Shown in pieces: positions 17,584 to 26,087 of a DNA stretch of 64,000 bases. Numbering within the stretch: position 1 is the stretch's first letter; every line of letters starts with the position of its first letter. The stretch spans positions 62,001 through 126,000 of the forward strand of contig NZ_BJYM01000007.1 of the NCBI RefSeq assembly GCF_007991515.1. Reading direction: 5' to 3'. Below the pieces are notes generated by a model that made no database searches, was not told the DNA's origin, and was given only the letters and a program-made list of their open reading frames with translations. The position numbers and the translations under genes were made by a program. Source of the DNA: Oceanobacillus sojae. GTDB lineage: Bacteria > Bacillota > Bacilli > Bacillales > Amphibacillaceae.

Positions 17584-17886
17584 ATGGACGCAGTGGACAT
17601 GTACCAAGAAATAGAAATGCTGCAGCAAGAACCTAATTTATCAGGAAAACAGCTGGAACGAATGAAAGAGTTGCAATCAAAGTTGAATTACAAACGCATG
17701 AACCAAGATAAAGTCAATCGGCTATTAGCTAAAGGGCAAGATATGAGGCAGTCAGAGATACTAATGCTGTTAGAAGCGAATGTTCGTAAAAACCAAATCA
17801 GTGAAGCATTAGGCATGGATTATTATGAGTTTCGTGAGTATTTGAGGAATATCGGTGTGAAAATCACTCCAAGAAAGAGGCGATAA
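17584..17886 (+). CDS. hypothetical protein with C-terminal HTH
   Basis: The ~100-residue product is helical. Its C-terminal part (ISEALGMDYYEFREYLRNIG) looks like a small HTH with a basic tail. The start is uncertain, as in-frame starts also occur at 17569 and 17575. Confidence 0.55.
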   Translation: MDAVDMYQEIEMLQQEPNLSGKQLERMKELQSKLNYKRMNQDKVNRLLAKGQDMRQSEILMLLEANVRKNQISEALGMDYYEFREYLRNIGVKITPRKRR

Positions 17887-17888
17887 TC

Positions 17889-18005
17889 ATGCAGAAAATC
17901 TATGTCAAAGAAACCACCAAGATAAATCATGATGGGGATAGGATACAGGTTGTTAAAACGTATCACAGCAAAGTAAGGGATTATGATTATGTGATTTTTA
18001 GATAA
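17889..18005 (+). CDS. hypothetical protein (38 residues)
   Basis: Begins MQKIYVKETTKINHDGDRIQ two bases after the previous stop and ends just before the dUTPase Shine-Dalgarno. Basic. Low confidence because of its length. Confidence 0.45.
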   Translation: MQKIYVKETTKINHDGDRIQVVKTYHSKVRDYDYVIFR

Positions 18006-18017
18006 GGAGGAAGATTG

Positions 18018-18722
18018 ATGACATTAATATATGCGAACGAAAAAGATAAAAACAACGGATGGACTCTATCTTTTGGATATCTGCAGCAAGTGCAGAAGAA
18101 GGTTGAGGAAATGGATGAATTTGAAGAAACTCCATCTTTAGAACAGATTGAGAGTGTGTTGCTGGCATATGTAAAAAATAAAGGGGCAGGCCGGAAATTG
18201 AAAGTCAAAAAGATGCATCCAGATGCAGTAATACCTAAATACGCACAGCAAGGTGATTCCGGATTTGATTTAGTTGCTGTGGAAGATGTGATTATCGAAC
18301 CGGGAGAAACTAAATTAATCAAAACAGGATTAGCTTTTGATATTCCAGAAGGCTTTGAAATACAGGTCAGACCACGTTCTGGCATTACATTAAAAACTAA
18401 ATTGAGAGTACAACTTGGCACAATTGATTCGAATTATCGTGGTGAGGTTGGGGTGATAGTGGATAACATAACTCCGAGTACAATTCGAGAAAACTTAGAA
18501 ATGCACAGTTTTGCAAATCCTGTATATCACGATATATCAGGAAATAACGTCAGTAATCATGCTTGGAACTGCATAAAAGGAATGCATTACAAGATTCAAA
18601 AGGGAGATAGGATAGCACAAGGAATACTTGCTCCAGTAGCCACAACGGAATTTGAAGAGGTGGACGAGTTGTCTGAATCAGATCGTGGAGTGAATGGATA
18701 TGGTTCGACAGGAGTTAATTAG
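18018..18722 (+). CDS. dut: trimeric dUTPase with phage-type insert
   Basis: The 234-residue protein hydrolyses dUTP to dUMP. The five motifs are present: GDSGFDLVAVED (I), RPRSGITLKTKL (II), GTIDSNYRGEVGVIVDN (III), KGDRIAQ (IV) and RGVNGYGSTG (V). There is an N-terminal extension of about 60 residues. An insert of about 40 residues lies between motifs III and IV, the position where staphylococcal phage dUTPases carry their extra regulatory segment. AAGGAGG lies upstream. Confidence 0.93.
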   Translation: MTLIYANEKDKNNGWTLSFGYLQQVQKKVEEMDEFEETPSLEQIESVLLAYVKNKGAGRKLKVKKMHPDAVIPKYAQQGDSGFDLVAVEDVIIEPGETKLIKTGLAFDIPEGFEIQVRPRSGITLKTKLRVQLGTIDSNYRGEVGVIVDNITPSTIRENLEMHSFANPVYHDISGNNVSNHAWNCIKGMHYKIQKGDRIAQGILAPVATTEFEEVDELSESDRGVNGYGSTGVN

Positions 18723-18736
18723 TGAGGAGGTATAGC

Positions 18737-18907
18737 ATGAGCGAAACCGATGTACAGAAAAGAAAACACTACCTTATCAAAGAGCTACACCGCATGGAAA
18801 TCTATCAAACTAGCGATGGAAGACAATTAAATAGTCTTACTCTGTCAGACCTTGAATGGGAGCATATTACGGCAAGATGCGAGGCGGCGAGACATGCGAG
18901 CTATTAG
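18737..18907 (+). CDS. FbpA-like small protein
   Basis: The 56-residue product contains KRKHYLIKELHRMEIYQTSD followed by GRQLNSLTLSDLE. That fits the Fur-regulated basic protein A (FbpA) family, whose short members also occur in Bacillus phages. The ATG at 18737 sits behind GAGGAGG. Its phage role is not known. Confidence 0.6.
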   Translation: MSETDVQKRKHYLIKELHRMEIYQTSDGRQLNSLTLSDLEWEHITARCEAARHASY

Positions 18908-19046
18908 CATAGTGAAGCATGAGGACAAAGTTAAGTTCCTACAGATATGCCGAAATAAAGAACAAGAAGGATTTATATGCGTTAAGCCTATGCAGCATAT
19001 TCACAGCTGGTATGAGGCTGTTTATGTAAAGAAGGTGGTTAAGTGA
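18894..19046 (+). CDS. hypothetical protein (50 residues)
   Basis: Overlaps the gene before by 14 bp and the next by 4 bp. Begins MRAISIVKHEDKVKFLQICR. The Shine-Dalgarno is weak (GAGGCGGCGAG). Confidence 0.5.
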   Translation: MRAISIVKHEDKVKFLQICRNKEQEGFICVKPMQHIHSWYEAVYVKKVVK

Positions 19047-19483
19047 GGAGAAACAAATACAATGCCAGGAAAGTCATGTTCCAAGGCATAGAATTCGACA
19101 GCAAAGCTGAATTTGAATACTATTTGATGCTCAAAAATGACAAGCTGGTTAAAGATATCGAATTGCAGCCTAAATACACCATTATCGAGCCGTATGAGGT
19201 GCTTTGCAGACGTTGCGAGGGTAAAGGCCAGGTACTCAATCCAAAGACGCTCAACTTTAATAAATGCAGGCAATGTAAGGGTACTGGAAATAAGACAAAG
19301 CAAGGTGCTGTTTATACTGCTGATTTTAAAGTTACCTACGTGGACGGGCAAGAAAAAATAATTGATATCAAAGGTGGGCCTGTCTCAAAGGATTTCACGC
19401 TACGGAGGAAGTTGTTTGAGATTCAGACAGGTAAGGAACTCACAGTGATTAAAAAGACGAAGCAAGGGTGGGTGACAAAGTGA
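19043..19483 (+). CDS. DUF1064 nuclease with DnaJ-type zinc-finger insert
   Basis: The 146-residue protein fits DUF1064, a PDDEXK-like family of phage resolvase candidates. It has KYNARKVMFQGIEFDSKAEF at the start, YTADFKVTY in the middle and IIDIKGG near the end, supplying the Asp/Glu/Lys set. Between them, about residues 53-83, sits CRRCEGKG plus CRQCKGTG, a pair of DnaJ-like CxxCxGxG zinc motifs. GTG start behind GAAGGTGG, overlapping the gene before. Confidence 0.8.
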   Translation: MRRNKYNARKVMFQGIEFDSKAEFEYYLMLKNDKLVKDIELQPKYTIIEPYEVLCRRCEGKGQVLNPKTLNFNKCRQCKGTGNKTKQGAVYTADFKVTYVDGQEKIIDIKGGPVSKDFTLRRKLFEIQTGKELTVIKKTKQGWVTK

Positions 19484-19665
19484 CTGAAAAGTATTTATGG
19501 GAAGTTACTTACAAAATGACGTACAACAACGATACATTTAAGGTAATTACATCTGTAAAAGATATTAGTCAAGTAGCAAAGGTATGTGATCAGTGGTTCA
19601 GTGGTACAAGTAATTACCCCGAAGATATACAAAATATACAGTATATTGGAGAAGTTTTTGAATAA
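19480..19665 (+). CDS. hypothetical protein (61 residues)
   Basis: GTG 19480 overlaps the nuclease stop (GTGA) with GGGTGGGTGA upstream. Beta-rich start MTEKYLWEVTYKMTYNNDTF. Common in phages near DUF1064 genes, function unknown. Confidence 0.55.
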   Translation: MTEKYLWEVTYKMTYNNDTFKVITSVKDISQVAKVCDQWFSGTSNYPEDIQNIQYIGEVFE

Positions 19666-19677
19666 GTGAGGGATTAT

Positions 19678-19845
19678 ATGGAAACAAGCAAAGTAGAAAT
19701 CAATTTATCTGAGGACAAAGTGTTAGTGGTTAAAGGCGGTAAATTAAAGGAATATCCTAAGCCGGACAGTGGGTTCGGGAAACAGATTATCAACTGGAAT
19801 GACGGGAAGATTTGTAACGAGGAAATACGTTATACGGTGAAATAG
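19678..19845 (+). CDS. hypothetical protein (55 residues)
   Basis: GTGAGGG upstream of the ATG. Begins METSKVEINLSEDKVLVVKG. No family recognised. Confidence 0.5.
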   Translation: METSKVEINLSEDKVLVVKGGKLKEYPKPDSGFGKQIINWNDGKICNEEIRYTVK

Positions 19846-19850
19846 GAGGA

Positions 19851-19994
19851 ATGAAAATAAAACGTTTAAAGAAACTATTTTATGAGGATATGTATGAATT
19901 TAAATTAAACGGCGTGGCACTTGTTGGATGGTTATCAGCAAGCATTTATGGAGTAATAGCTTTAATCAAAAATGTTATAGATATCTTTAATTGA
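19851..19994 (+). CDS. small membrane protein (47 residues)
   Basis: One membrane helix (about 22-41). AGGAGG is almost adjacent to this ATG, so a downstream ATG near 19893 might be used instead. It is the last early gene before a terminator. Confidence 0.4.
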   Translation: MKIKRLKKLFYEDMYEFKLNGVALVGWLSASIYGVIALIKNVIDIFN

Positions 19995-20023
19995 ATAACA
20001 AGCAGTCTATCAGAAAAACTGAG

Positions 20024-20067
20024 GGCAGATTTGGATTTGAGGGAATCCAGTCTGTCCTTTTTTATTT
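20024..20067 (+). terminator. Rho-independent terminator closing the early operon
   Basis: GGCAGATTTGGATT pairs with AATCCAGTCTGTCC (one bulge) and is followed by TTTTTTATTT. It separates early genes from the late activator and morphogenesis genes. Confidence 0.8.
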
Positions 20068-20085
20068 ATTTGAGGGGAGTCGGTA

Positions 20086-20568
20086 ATGATGATGACAAGC
20101 GAACAGATTGAGAATTGGGCGGATGAATTACTGGGTGAATACAAAGACGGCCGTAGAGAATTAAAACATTTTGAACCCGAATTATCAGAGGACAAAAAGC
20201 AGATTAACAGCATGATTGGCAGTATGACATATTCTATTGACTGGATGGAGACCGGGAGACAGCCTGATTTATATCGTGGAGTTGATAGAAAAAATGCTTA
20301 TCGGACGATGCAGTACGATGAAATGGAAATCATTCCGGATATTACTGAGCAATTGGAGCGAGAAGCGTTGTATATGGATCAAGAGCAAAGACGGTCATTG
20401 TTAAAATTGTTTCGTAATTTCTCTGATCGTGAAATGCAATGTTACCTCATGTATGAAGCCGAACAACTATCTATGCAAAAAATCGCCGATAGGTTAGGCA
20501 TTAAAAAAAGCTCTGTTCAAATGTATATCAAACGAGCGAAAGAAAAAGTGCTGGCAGTAGCTTCATAA
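20086..20568 (+). CDS. sigma-like late-gene activator (ArpU/Xpf type)
   Basis: The 160-residue protein has a C-terminal sigma region 4-like HTH (about 105-155: NFSDREMQCYLMYEAEQLSM, then KIADRLGIKKSSVQMYIKRA). Placed immediately before the terminase genes, it matches the late-transcription regulators of PBSX- and A118-like phages. Three ATGs in a row follow GAGGGGAG; the first is chosen by spacing. Confidence 0.8.
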   Translation: MMMTSEQIENWADELLGEYKDGRRELKHFEPELSEDKKQINSMIGSMTYSIDWMETGRQPDLYRGVDRKNAYRTMQYDEMEIIPDITEQLEREALYMDQEQRRSLLKLFRNFSDREMQCYLMYEAEQLSMQKIADRLGIKKSSVQMYIKRAKEKVLAVAS

Positions 20569-20572
20569 GCGC

Positions 20573-20595
20573 TTGTCATACGATTTGTCATACGA
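20573..20595 (+). promoter_or_regulatory. tandem 11-bp direct repeat upstream of terminase
   Basis: TTGTCATACGA occurs at 20573-20583 and again at 20585-20595, a 12-bp period. It sits just downstream of the activator gene and 130 bp before terS. Likely binding site for the late activator. Confidence 0.55.
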
Positions 20596-20727
20596 AGTCC
20601 GCATTGGTAGAAGATGTTTTTTAGATAGAGCACTAATAAAGATTTGTAATTATATATAAAGACCGTAAGGTCGATATTGATTAAGCACTATAAATATTAT
20701 GTAGTGGGAGGCGGAGTTGATGCGATA

Positions 20728-21231
20728 ATGGCTAAATTGACGGAAAAACAAAAAAGGTTTGCTGATTATTACATCGAATCAGGAAATGCAACTGAATCAG
20801 CAAAAAGAGCAGGGTATAAAGGGAAAAACCTTAATAGGGTAGCTAGTGAAAACTTGACGAAACTAGACATCAAGCAATATATAGACGAACAATTGGAGAA
20901 ACTAGCCGACACACGCATAATGAAGGCGCAGGAAGCGTTGGAACTCCTTACTAGTATTGCGAGAGGTGAATTGAAGGAAGAGCTCTATATCCCTACCGAT
21001 GCAGGCGTAAAGCATGTATGGAAAATACCAGATATCAAAGACAGGCAAAGGGCTGTTGATTCATTGCTGAAACGTTACCCGATGAATAAACATGACGAGC
21101 TGCAGGATGCATTGCTGCAGGCTCAAATAAATAAACTTGAAGCTGAGACAGAGAAATTGAAAAAAGATGACGGTGATGGTACACCTATCAGTATTCAAAT
21201 AGTCGATAGTTGGACAGAGAAAAATGAGTAA
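20728..21231 (+). CDS. terS: terminase small subunit
   Basis: From ATG 20728 the product is 167 residues. An N-terminal HTH (LTEKQKRFADYYIESGNATE, SAKRAGYKG) recognises the packaging site; a helical oligomerisation region and a C-terminal tail for TerL follow. An earlier in-frame start is possible because GGGAGGCGG lies about 15 bp upstream of 20728. It overlaps terL by 8 bp. Confidence 0.9.
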   Translation: MAKLTEKQKRFADYYIESGNATESAKRAGYKGKNLNRVASENLTKLDIKQYIDEQLEKLADTRIMKAQEALELLTSIARGELKEELYIPTDAGVKHVWKIPDIKDRQRAVDSLLKRYPMNKHDELQDALLQAQINKLEAETEKLKKDDGDGTPISIQIVDSWTEKNE

Positions 21232-22567
21232 AGTTGTCGATATTCAAAAAGAGGTTAATCCTCACTTTAAGCCTGTTTGGACAACGGACAAGCCGTATAA
21301 CATATTACGTGGTGGTCGTAACTCCTTTAAGTCATCTGTCATTGCTCTGAAGCTTGTCTTTATGATGCTGCTATATATTACAGCTGGTAAAAAGGCTAAT
21401 GTGGTTGTCATCCGTAAAGTAGCCAGCACCATACGTGATTCAGTGTTCCTAAAGATTCAATGGGCGCTTGAGAAATTTGGTATATTAGGTGAATTCAAAT
21501 CGACCGTAGCACCATTTAAGCTAGTTCATAAGGCTACTGGTTCAACATTCTATTTCTATGGTTCTGATGACTTCCAAAAGCTAAAATCCAATGATATTGG
21601 TGATTTGATAGCAGTGTGGTATGAAGAGGCAGCAGAGTTTGGGAGTAATGAAGAATTCGACCAAACCAATACAACATTCATGAGGCAGAAGCATGATGAT
21701 GCTAACATGGTTCACTTTTTCTGGTCATATAACCCTCCACGTAATCCTTATGCTTGGATTAATGAATGGTCCGACAGCATGAAGGGTGAGAATGGATGGT
21801 TGGTCCATGATTCGAGTTACAAGGATGATGAATTGGGTTTTGTAACTGCTCAGATGTTGCAGGACATAGAACGAATTAAAAAGAATGATTTTGACTATTA
21901 CAGATACCTATATCTTGGTGAACCAGTTGGCCTTGGAACAAACGTATATAATATGAACCTATTTAAGCCTATGAGCGTGCTTCCTAGTGATGATAGAGTT
22001 ATATATCTATTTTACTCAATGGACACAGGACACAGCGTTTCTGCTACATCCTGTGGGTGTTACGGATTGACTGCTAAGGGTAAAGTGATTCGGTTGAATG
22101 GTTATTACTATAGTCCGGCTGGTCAAGCCAACAAAAAGGCTCCTAGTGATCTTTCCAAGGATATATATGATTTTATTAAGGCCACTGCAACCCAAGCGCC
22201 ATATAAAGGTGCAAGGATTAAGAAACGTACGATTGATAGTGCTGAGGGGGCTTTAAGGAATCAATACTATAAAGACCATGGGCAACACTGGAAACCTGTT
22301 AATAAGCTTAAAAAAGTAGATATGGTGGATTACGTACACGACCTTCTTGCACAAGGTCGTTTTTATTATCTTGAAAATCCATTGCCTACTGGATTAAAAC
22401 ATTGTGATAGCAACGATATATTCATTGAAGAGCACAAAAAGTACATGTGGATTGAAGGTACTCAAAACAGCGATAATCCGCAGGTGGTCAAAGAGGATGA
22501 CCATACATGTGATGATTTTCAGTATTTCTGCGTTAGCAACGCCAGAGACTTACGTTTGAAGCTTTAG
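21224..22567 (+). CDS. terL: terminase large subunit
   Basis: The 447-residue protein has an N-terminal packaging ATPase with variant Walker A GGRNSFKSS (about 30-38) and Walker B IAVWYEEAAEF. The C-terminal RNase H-like nuclease starts at FYSMDTGHSVSATSC. It belongs to the Terminase_3 / PBSX XtmB group. It cleaves concatemers and pumps DNA through the portal encoded next. Confidence 0.95.
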   Translation: MSKVVDIQKEVNPHFKPVWTTDKPYNILRGGRNSFKSSVIALKLVFMMLLYITAGKKANVVVIRKVASTIRDSVFLKIQWALEKFGILGEFKSTVAPFKLVHKATGSTFYFYGSDDFQKLKSNDIGDLIAVWYEEAAEFGSNEEFDQTNTTFMRQKHDDANMVHFFWSYNPPRNPYAWINEWSDSMKGENGWLVHDSSYKDDELGFVTAQMLQDIERIKKNDFDYYRYLYLGEPVGLGTNVYNMNLFKPMSVLPSDDRVIYLFYSMDTGHSVSATSCGCYGLTAKGKVIRLNGYYYSPAGQANKKAPSDLSKDIYDFIKATATQAPYKGARIKKRTIDSAEGALRNQYYKDHGQHWKPVNKLKKVDMVDYVHDLLAQGRFYYLENPLPTGLKHCDSNDIFIEEHKKYMWIEGTQNSDNPQVVKEDDHTCDDFQYFCVSNARDLRLKL

Positions 22568-22578
22568 GAGGTGATAGC

Positions 22579-24120
22579 TTGAATGTTATTGACCGTATTA
22601 AAAACTTGTTCAAGAGAGGAGGTTATGCATTGAGTGGACAGACATTACAGACAATAAACGATCATGAAAAGATTAATATTGATCCGGCTGAATTAGAGCG
22701 TATTGAACGTGATTTCAGAGAGTATAAAGGCAGTTATCCGAAAGTCGAGTATTATAACTCATATGGACAAAAACAGAAACGTGATTACATGACATTGAAT
22801 ATGGTCAAATTGACGTCTGAATTACTATCCGGGCTCGTATTCAATGAGCAATGTGATATATCCATATCAGATGAATCAGAAGATAAAAAGGACAATACAT
22901 TTAAATCAGCTGATGATTTTATAAAACACGCCTTTGAACATAACGACTTCAAAAAGAACTTTATGAGATACCTTGACCCTATGTTTGCTACTGGCGGATT
23001 GACTGTAAGGCCATATGCAAATGCTGAGGCAGGAGAAATTGAATATTCTTGGGCTTTGGCAAATGCCTTCTATCCATTACGAACCAGTTCAAACGGCATC
23101 GCAGAAGGTGTGATGAAATCAGTAACCACTGAAATAGTAGGTGGTAAAGAGGTATTTTACACTCTTTTAGAGTTTCATGAGTGGGATAAGGATATTTATG
23201 TCATTACCAATGAACTGTATAAATCCAATAACAAAGGTGAAGTTGGCAAACGAATCCCTCTTACTGATTTGTATCCTGATTTGCAGGAAGAAACGAGAAT
23301 TGCAGGGCTGACACGTCCTCTCTTTAATTATTTAAAGCCAGCAGGGTTTAACAATATTAACCCTCACAGTCCATTAGGTTTAGGTCTTACAGACAACTGC
23401 AAATCTACGCTTAAGCAAATTAATGATACATGGGATCAGTTCAACTGGGAGGTGCAGATGGGGCAACGTACTGTGTTTGTTAGTGATCATATGCTAAGTA
23501 CGAGAGAAACAGAGGACGGCAAGCCCCCAGTACAAATATTTGATACAAATACCAATGTTTATAAATCCTTACAAATGGACGGTGAAACCGACTTTATTAA
23601 AGATGTTACGAATGATATTCGAACAGAACAATACACCGAAGCTATTAATAAATCTCTTGAAACACTTGAAATGCAACTGCAATTATCCGTTGGAACATTT
23701 TCTTTTAACGGTCGGTCGGTCAAAACAGCAACGGAAATCGTAAGTGAGAATAGTTTGACATATCGTACTCGAAACAGTCATGTGAATGAAATTGAGAAGT
23801 TCATCAAAGGCTTGATTGTCTCCACATTGGAGTTAGCAAAAGCAACAGGCTTGTTTGATGGTGAAATACCTACATTCGACAACATAGGAGTTGATTTTGA
23901 TGATGGTATCTTCCAAGACAAGACACAACAGCTTAATTACATTGGTAAAGCCAAGGCATTGGGTTTTATACCCTCCGTAAAAGCTATTGAACGAGTATTC
24001 GAGTTGCCGGAGGATGTTGCGAAAAAATGGTATAAACAAATTCAGAATGAACAGGTTGAGTTAGAACCACACAATATATCTGATAGGGCATCAAGAGAAA
24101 TATTCGGTGATAAGGAGTGA
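22579..24120 (+). CDS. portal protein (SPP1 gp6-like)
   Basis: The 513-residue protein matches the SPP1 gp6-type portal family in length and order. It starts at TTG after AGGAGGTGAT. Features include a helical crown region and the ETEDGKPPVQIFDTNTNVYK and KTATEIVSENSLTYRT stretches typical of the family. It forms the dodecameric DNA gate of the capsid. Confidence 0.92.
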   Translation: MNVIDRIKNLFKRGGYALSGQTLQTINDHEKINIDPAELERIERDFREYKGSYPKVEYYNSYGQKQKRDYMTLNMVKLTSELLSGLVFNEQCDISISDESEDKKDNTFKSADDFIKHAFEHNDFKKNFMRYLDPMFATGGLTVRPYANAEAGEIEYSWALANAFYPLRTSSNGIAEGVMKSVTTEIVGGKEVFYTLLEFHEWDKDIYVITNELYKSNNKGEVGKRIPLTDLYPDLQEETRIAGLTRPLFNYLKPAGFNNINPHSPLGLGLTDNCKSTLKQINDTWDQFNWEVQMGQRTVFVSDHMLSTRETEDGKPPVQIFDTNTNVYKSLQMDGETDFIKDVTNDIRTEQYTEAINKSLETLEMQLQLSVGTFSFNGRSVKTATEIVSENSLTYRTRNSHVNEIEKFIKGLIVSTLELAKATGLFDGEIPTFDNIGVDFDDGIFQDKTQQLNYIGKAKALGFIPSVKAIERVFELPEDVAKKWYKQIQNEQVELEPHNISDRASREIFGDKE

Positions 24121-24124
24121 TTGA

Positions 24125-24292
24125 ATGAAGGTGTATATCTTATTTGAGCATGATTTGTTAGTTTCCTCTTGGACTCCTACAGTGCATAGTATTTTTCTGA
24201 ATGAGCAAACAGCCATTAAAGAAAAAGATAGACTGAATGCAAAGGGTGAATATAGATATTCGGTTTCAGAGGAATCGGTGATTGAATGGTAA
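24125..24292 (+). CDS. hypothetical protein (55 residues)
   Basis: AAGGAGTGA precedes the ATG. Begins MKVYILFEHDLLVSSWTPTV, similar to small phage proteins of the kVYlvyeHD type. It lies between portal and minor capsid genes; overlaps the next start by 7 bp. Confidence 0.55.
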   Translation: MKVYILFEHDLLVSSWTPTVHSIFLNEQTAIKEKDRLNAKGEYRYSVSEESVIEW

Positions 24293-25467
24293 AGCCCAAA
24301 ATCACACCATATCAACTTGATTTGTGGAGTTCCAACATGTCTCAACTCTATAACAGCCTTGAGGGCGAAATCATACGAATCATCATCAAACGCCTTAAAA
24401 ACGGTTCTGATGACATAACCATGTGGCAAGCACAAAAGCTTCAAGAATTACGTTTATTCAACAATGAGGTCACTAAACAGCTGGCAAGGGTCACAGGAGT
24501 TGCTGAAACTCAAATTCGCAGCATGTTCGAAACTGCTGGCAAAGACATTGTTCAAGACATTGACAAAGCAATGCCCTATGAAACTAAACCAATGCCAAAC
24601 AACCTTGATGACACCATGAGAGCTTATTACAACCAGTCGTGGAGTGAGATTGACAACTATGTTAATCAAACGCTTATCACTACTGCATATGGTGTTGGTA
24701 CGGCACAACGAGCATTTACCGATACGCTTAATAAAACATCTGCTATGTTTAACTCTGGCTTATATACTTTTGAGGATTCATTGGAACGTGCTGTCACTGA
24801 ATTAGCACAAAAAGGCATAGGTTCAGGTATGGTTGACAGAGGAGGTCACAGATGGAGCCTTGAAGGCTATACACGAACCGTTTTAAAGTCTACTCTTGGT
24901 AATACCTATGACACACTTAGAAAAGATCGTATGGCTGATTATGACGTGCATACTGTGGTTGTGACAAGCCATCCAGGAGCGAGAAAGAAATGCTCTGTAA
25001 TTCAAGGAAATGTAGTGGATTTGAGGTTTCCTAACCAAATACCGCCAGATAGCGAATATAAGTCAATATATGACCCATATTGGGGCGCTGATTACGGAAC
25101 AGCTGGAGGCCATCGAGGTGTTAACTGCAATCATTTACATGTACCGTTCATTCCGGGTGTAAATACCAATAATCAGCCCGAATATGACCAGGAACTTAAT
25201 GAACAAGTTGCCAAGGCAAAAGACACTCAACGTCGCATAGAACGTGAAATTGTAAAATATAAGAAAAACCTTATGGTTGCTGAGGAACTTGGCAGTGATA
25301 AGGCTGGGCATTGGCGTAAGATGGTATCGAAGCGTCAAAAGGCTATGCGTGACCATCTATCAGCGAATGATGTTAATAGTAACTATTTAAGCCGTAATTA
25401 CAAGCGTGAGAAGGTTTATACGCCTTTAGATACGTTGGTTAAGGGTTTTGATTATAAAGCTGGTTAG
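24286..25467 (+). CDS. phage minor capsid protein (Phage_min_cap2)
   Basis: The 393-residue protein fits the minor capsid 2 family found after the portal in A118-like phages. The C-terminal GHRGVNCNHLHVPFIPGVN is the most recognisable stretch, with HPGARKKCSVIQG before it. It probably links portal and prohead and helps DNA ejection. Confidence 0.88.
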   Translation: MVKPKITPYQLDLWSSNMSQLYNSLEGEIIRIIIKRLKNGSDDITMWQAQKLQELRLFNNEVTKQLARVTGVAETQIRSMFETAGKDIVQDIDKAMPYETKPMPNNLDDTMRAYYNQSWSEIDNYVNQTLITTAYGVGTAQRAFTDTLNKTSAMFNSGLYTFEDSLERAVTELAQKGIGSGMVDRGGHRWSLEGYTRTVLKSTLGNTYDTLRKDRMADYDVHTVVVTSHPGARKKCSVIQGNVVDLRFPNQIPPDSEYKSIYDPYWGADYGTAGGHRGVNCNHLHVPFIPGVNTNNQPEYDQELNEQVAKAKDTQRRIEREIVKYKKNLMVAEELGSDKAGHWRKMVSKRQKAMRDHLSANDVNSNYLSRNYKREKVYTPLDTLVKGFDYKAG

Positions 25468-25480
25468 GAGTGTTTTTTCG

Positions 25481-25681
25481 ATGGATACAATAAAAGATGC
25501 AATGTTAGCAACATCTATTCCTGCGGCATTGTTTGCCGTTCCTATAATCAATTTTTGCATACGTTATTTCATAGAGAAGAAAATGCCTAGATTTCACCAA
25601 TGGATGAAAAGAACGATAGGAATTCAAAGTCCATTAAATGTTAAACGAGAAGGAATTGACTTCAATTATGAGAGGAAGTGA
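25481..25681 (+). CDS. small membrane protein
   Basis: From ATG 25481 (TAGGAGTG upstream) the 66-residue product has one membrane helix (about 8-30) and a basic tail. Unknown; sits among head genes. Confidence 0.55.
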   Translation: MDTIKDAMLATSIPAALFAVPIINFCIRYFIEKKMPRFHQWMKRTIGIQSPLNVKREGIDFNYERK

Positions 25682-25748
25682 TCTATCTATCTCCTAGCTA
25701 CAGGTAGTAGCCTTTGTATATTTGAGAGGGTGATATGAGGTGGTAAAG

Positions 25749-25952
25749 ATGAAAGTGTTTACCTGCAATGATCATGAAGGATACTGGCCAGTCCCGACCG
25801 CATCGGTAATAATTGCGGAGAACGAAAAAGAAGCAAGAGAGATGTTGCGTGAACAATTATCGGAAAAAGGATTAAATAAAGTGGATTTTACATTAGTTGA
25901 AGTCAACACAAGTGTAAAACAAGTGATAACTCTAAGCGATGGTGAATATTAA
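25749..25952 (+). CDS. hypothetical protein (67 residues)
   Basis: ATG 25749 after GAGGTGGTAAAG. Begins MKVFTCNDHEGYWPVPTASV and contains a NEKEAREMLREQL helix, a fold pattern common in small phage proteins. No function known. Confidence 0.55.
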   Translation: MKVFTCNDHEGYWPVPTASVIIAENEKEAREMLREQLSEKGLNKVDFTLVEVNTSVKQVITLSDGEY

Positions 25953-26087
25953 GATACGTCCTAAGTACGACGTTATAAAAGGCTTATTTATTATGCCCTT
26001 TTTAAAGGCTTGGGGTAAAACTAAGCGATACCTTTCAGCGTGAGGTGTGACACGCTAAAAAACATCAAAAAGGGAGTAGTGAAATAG

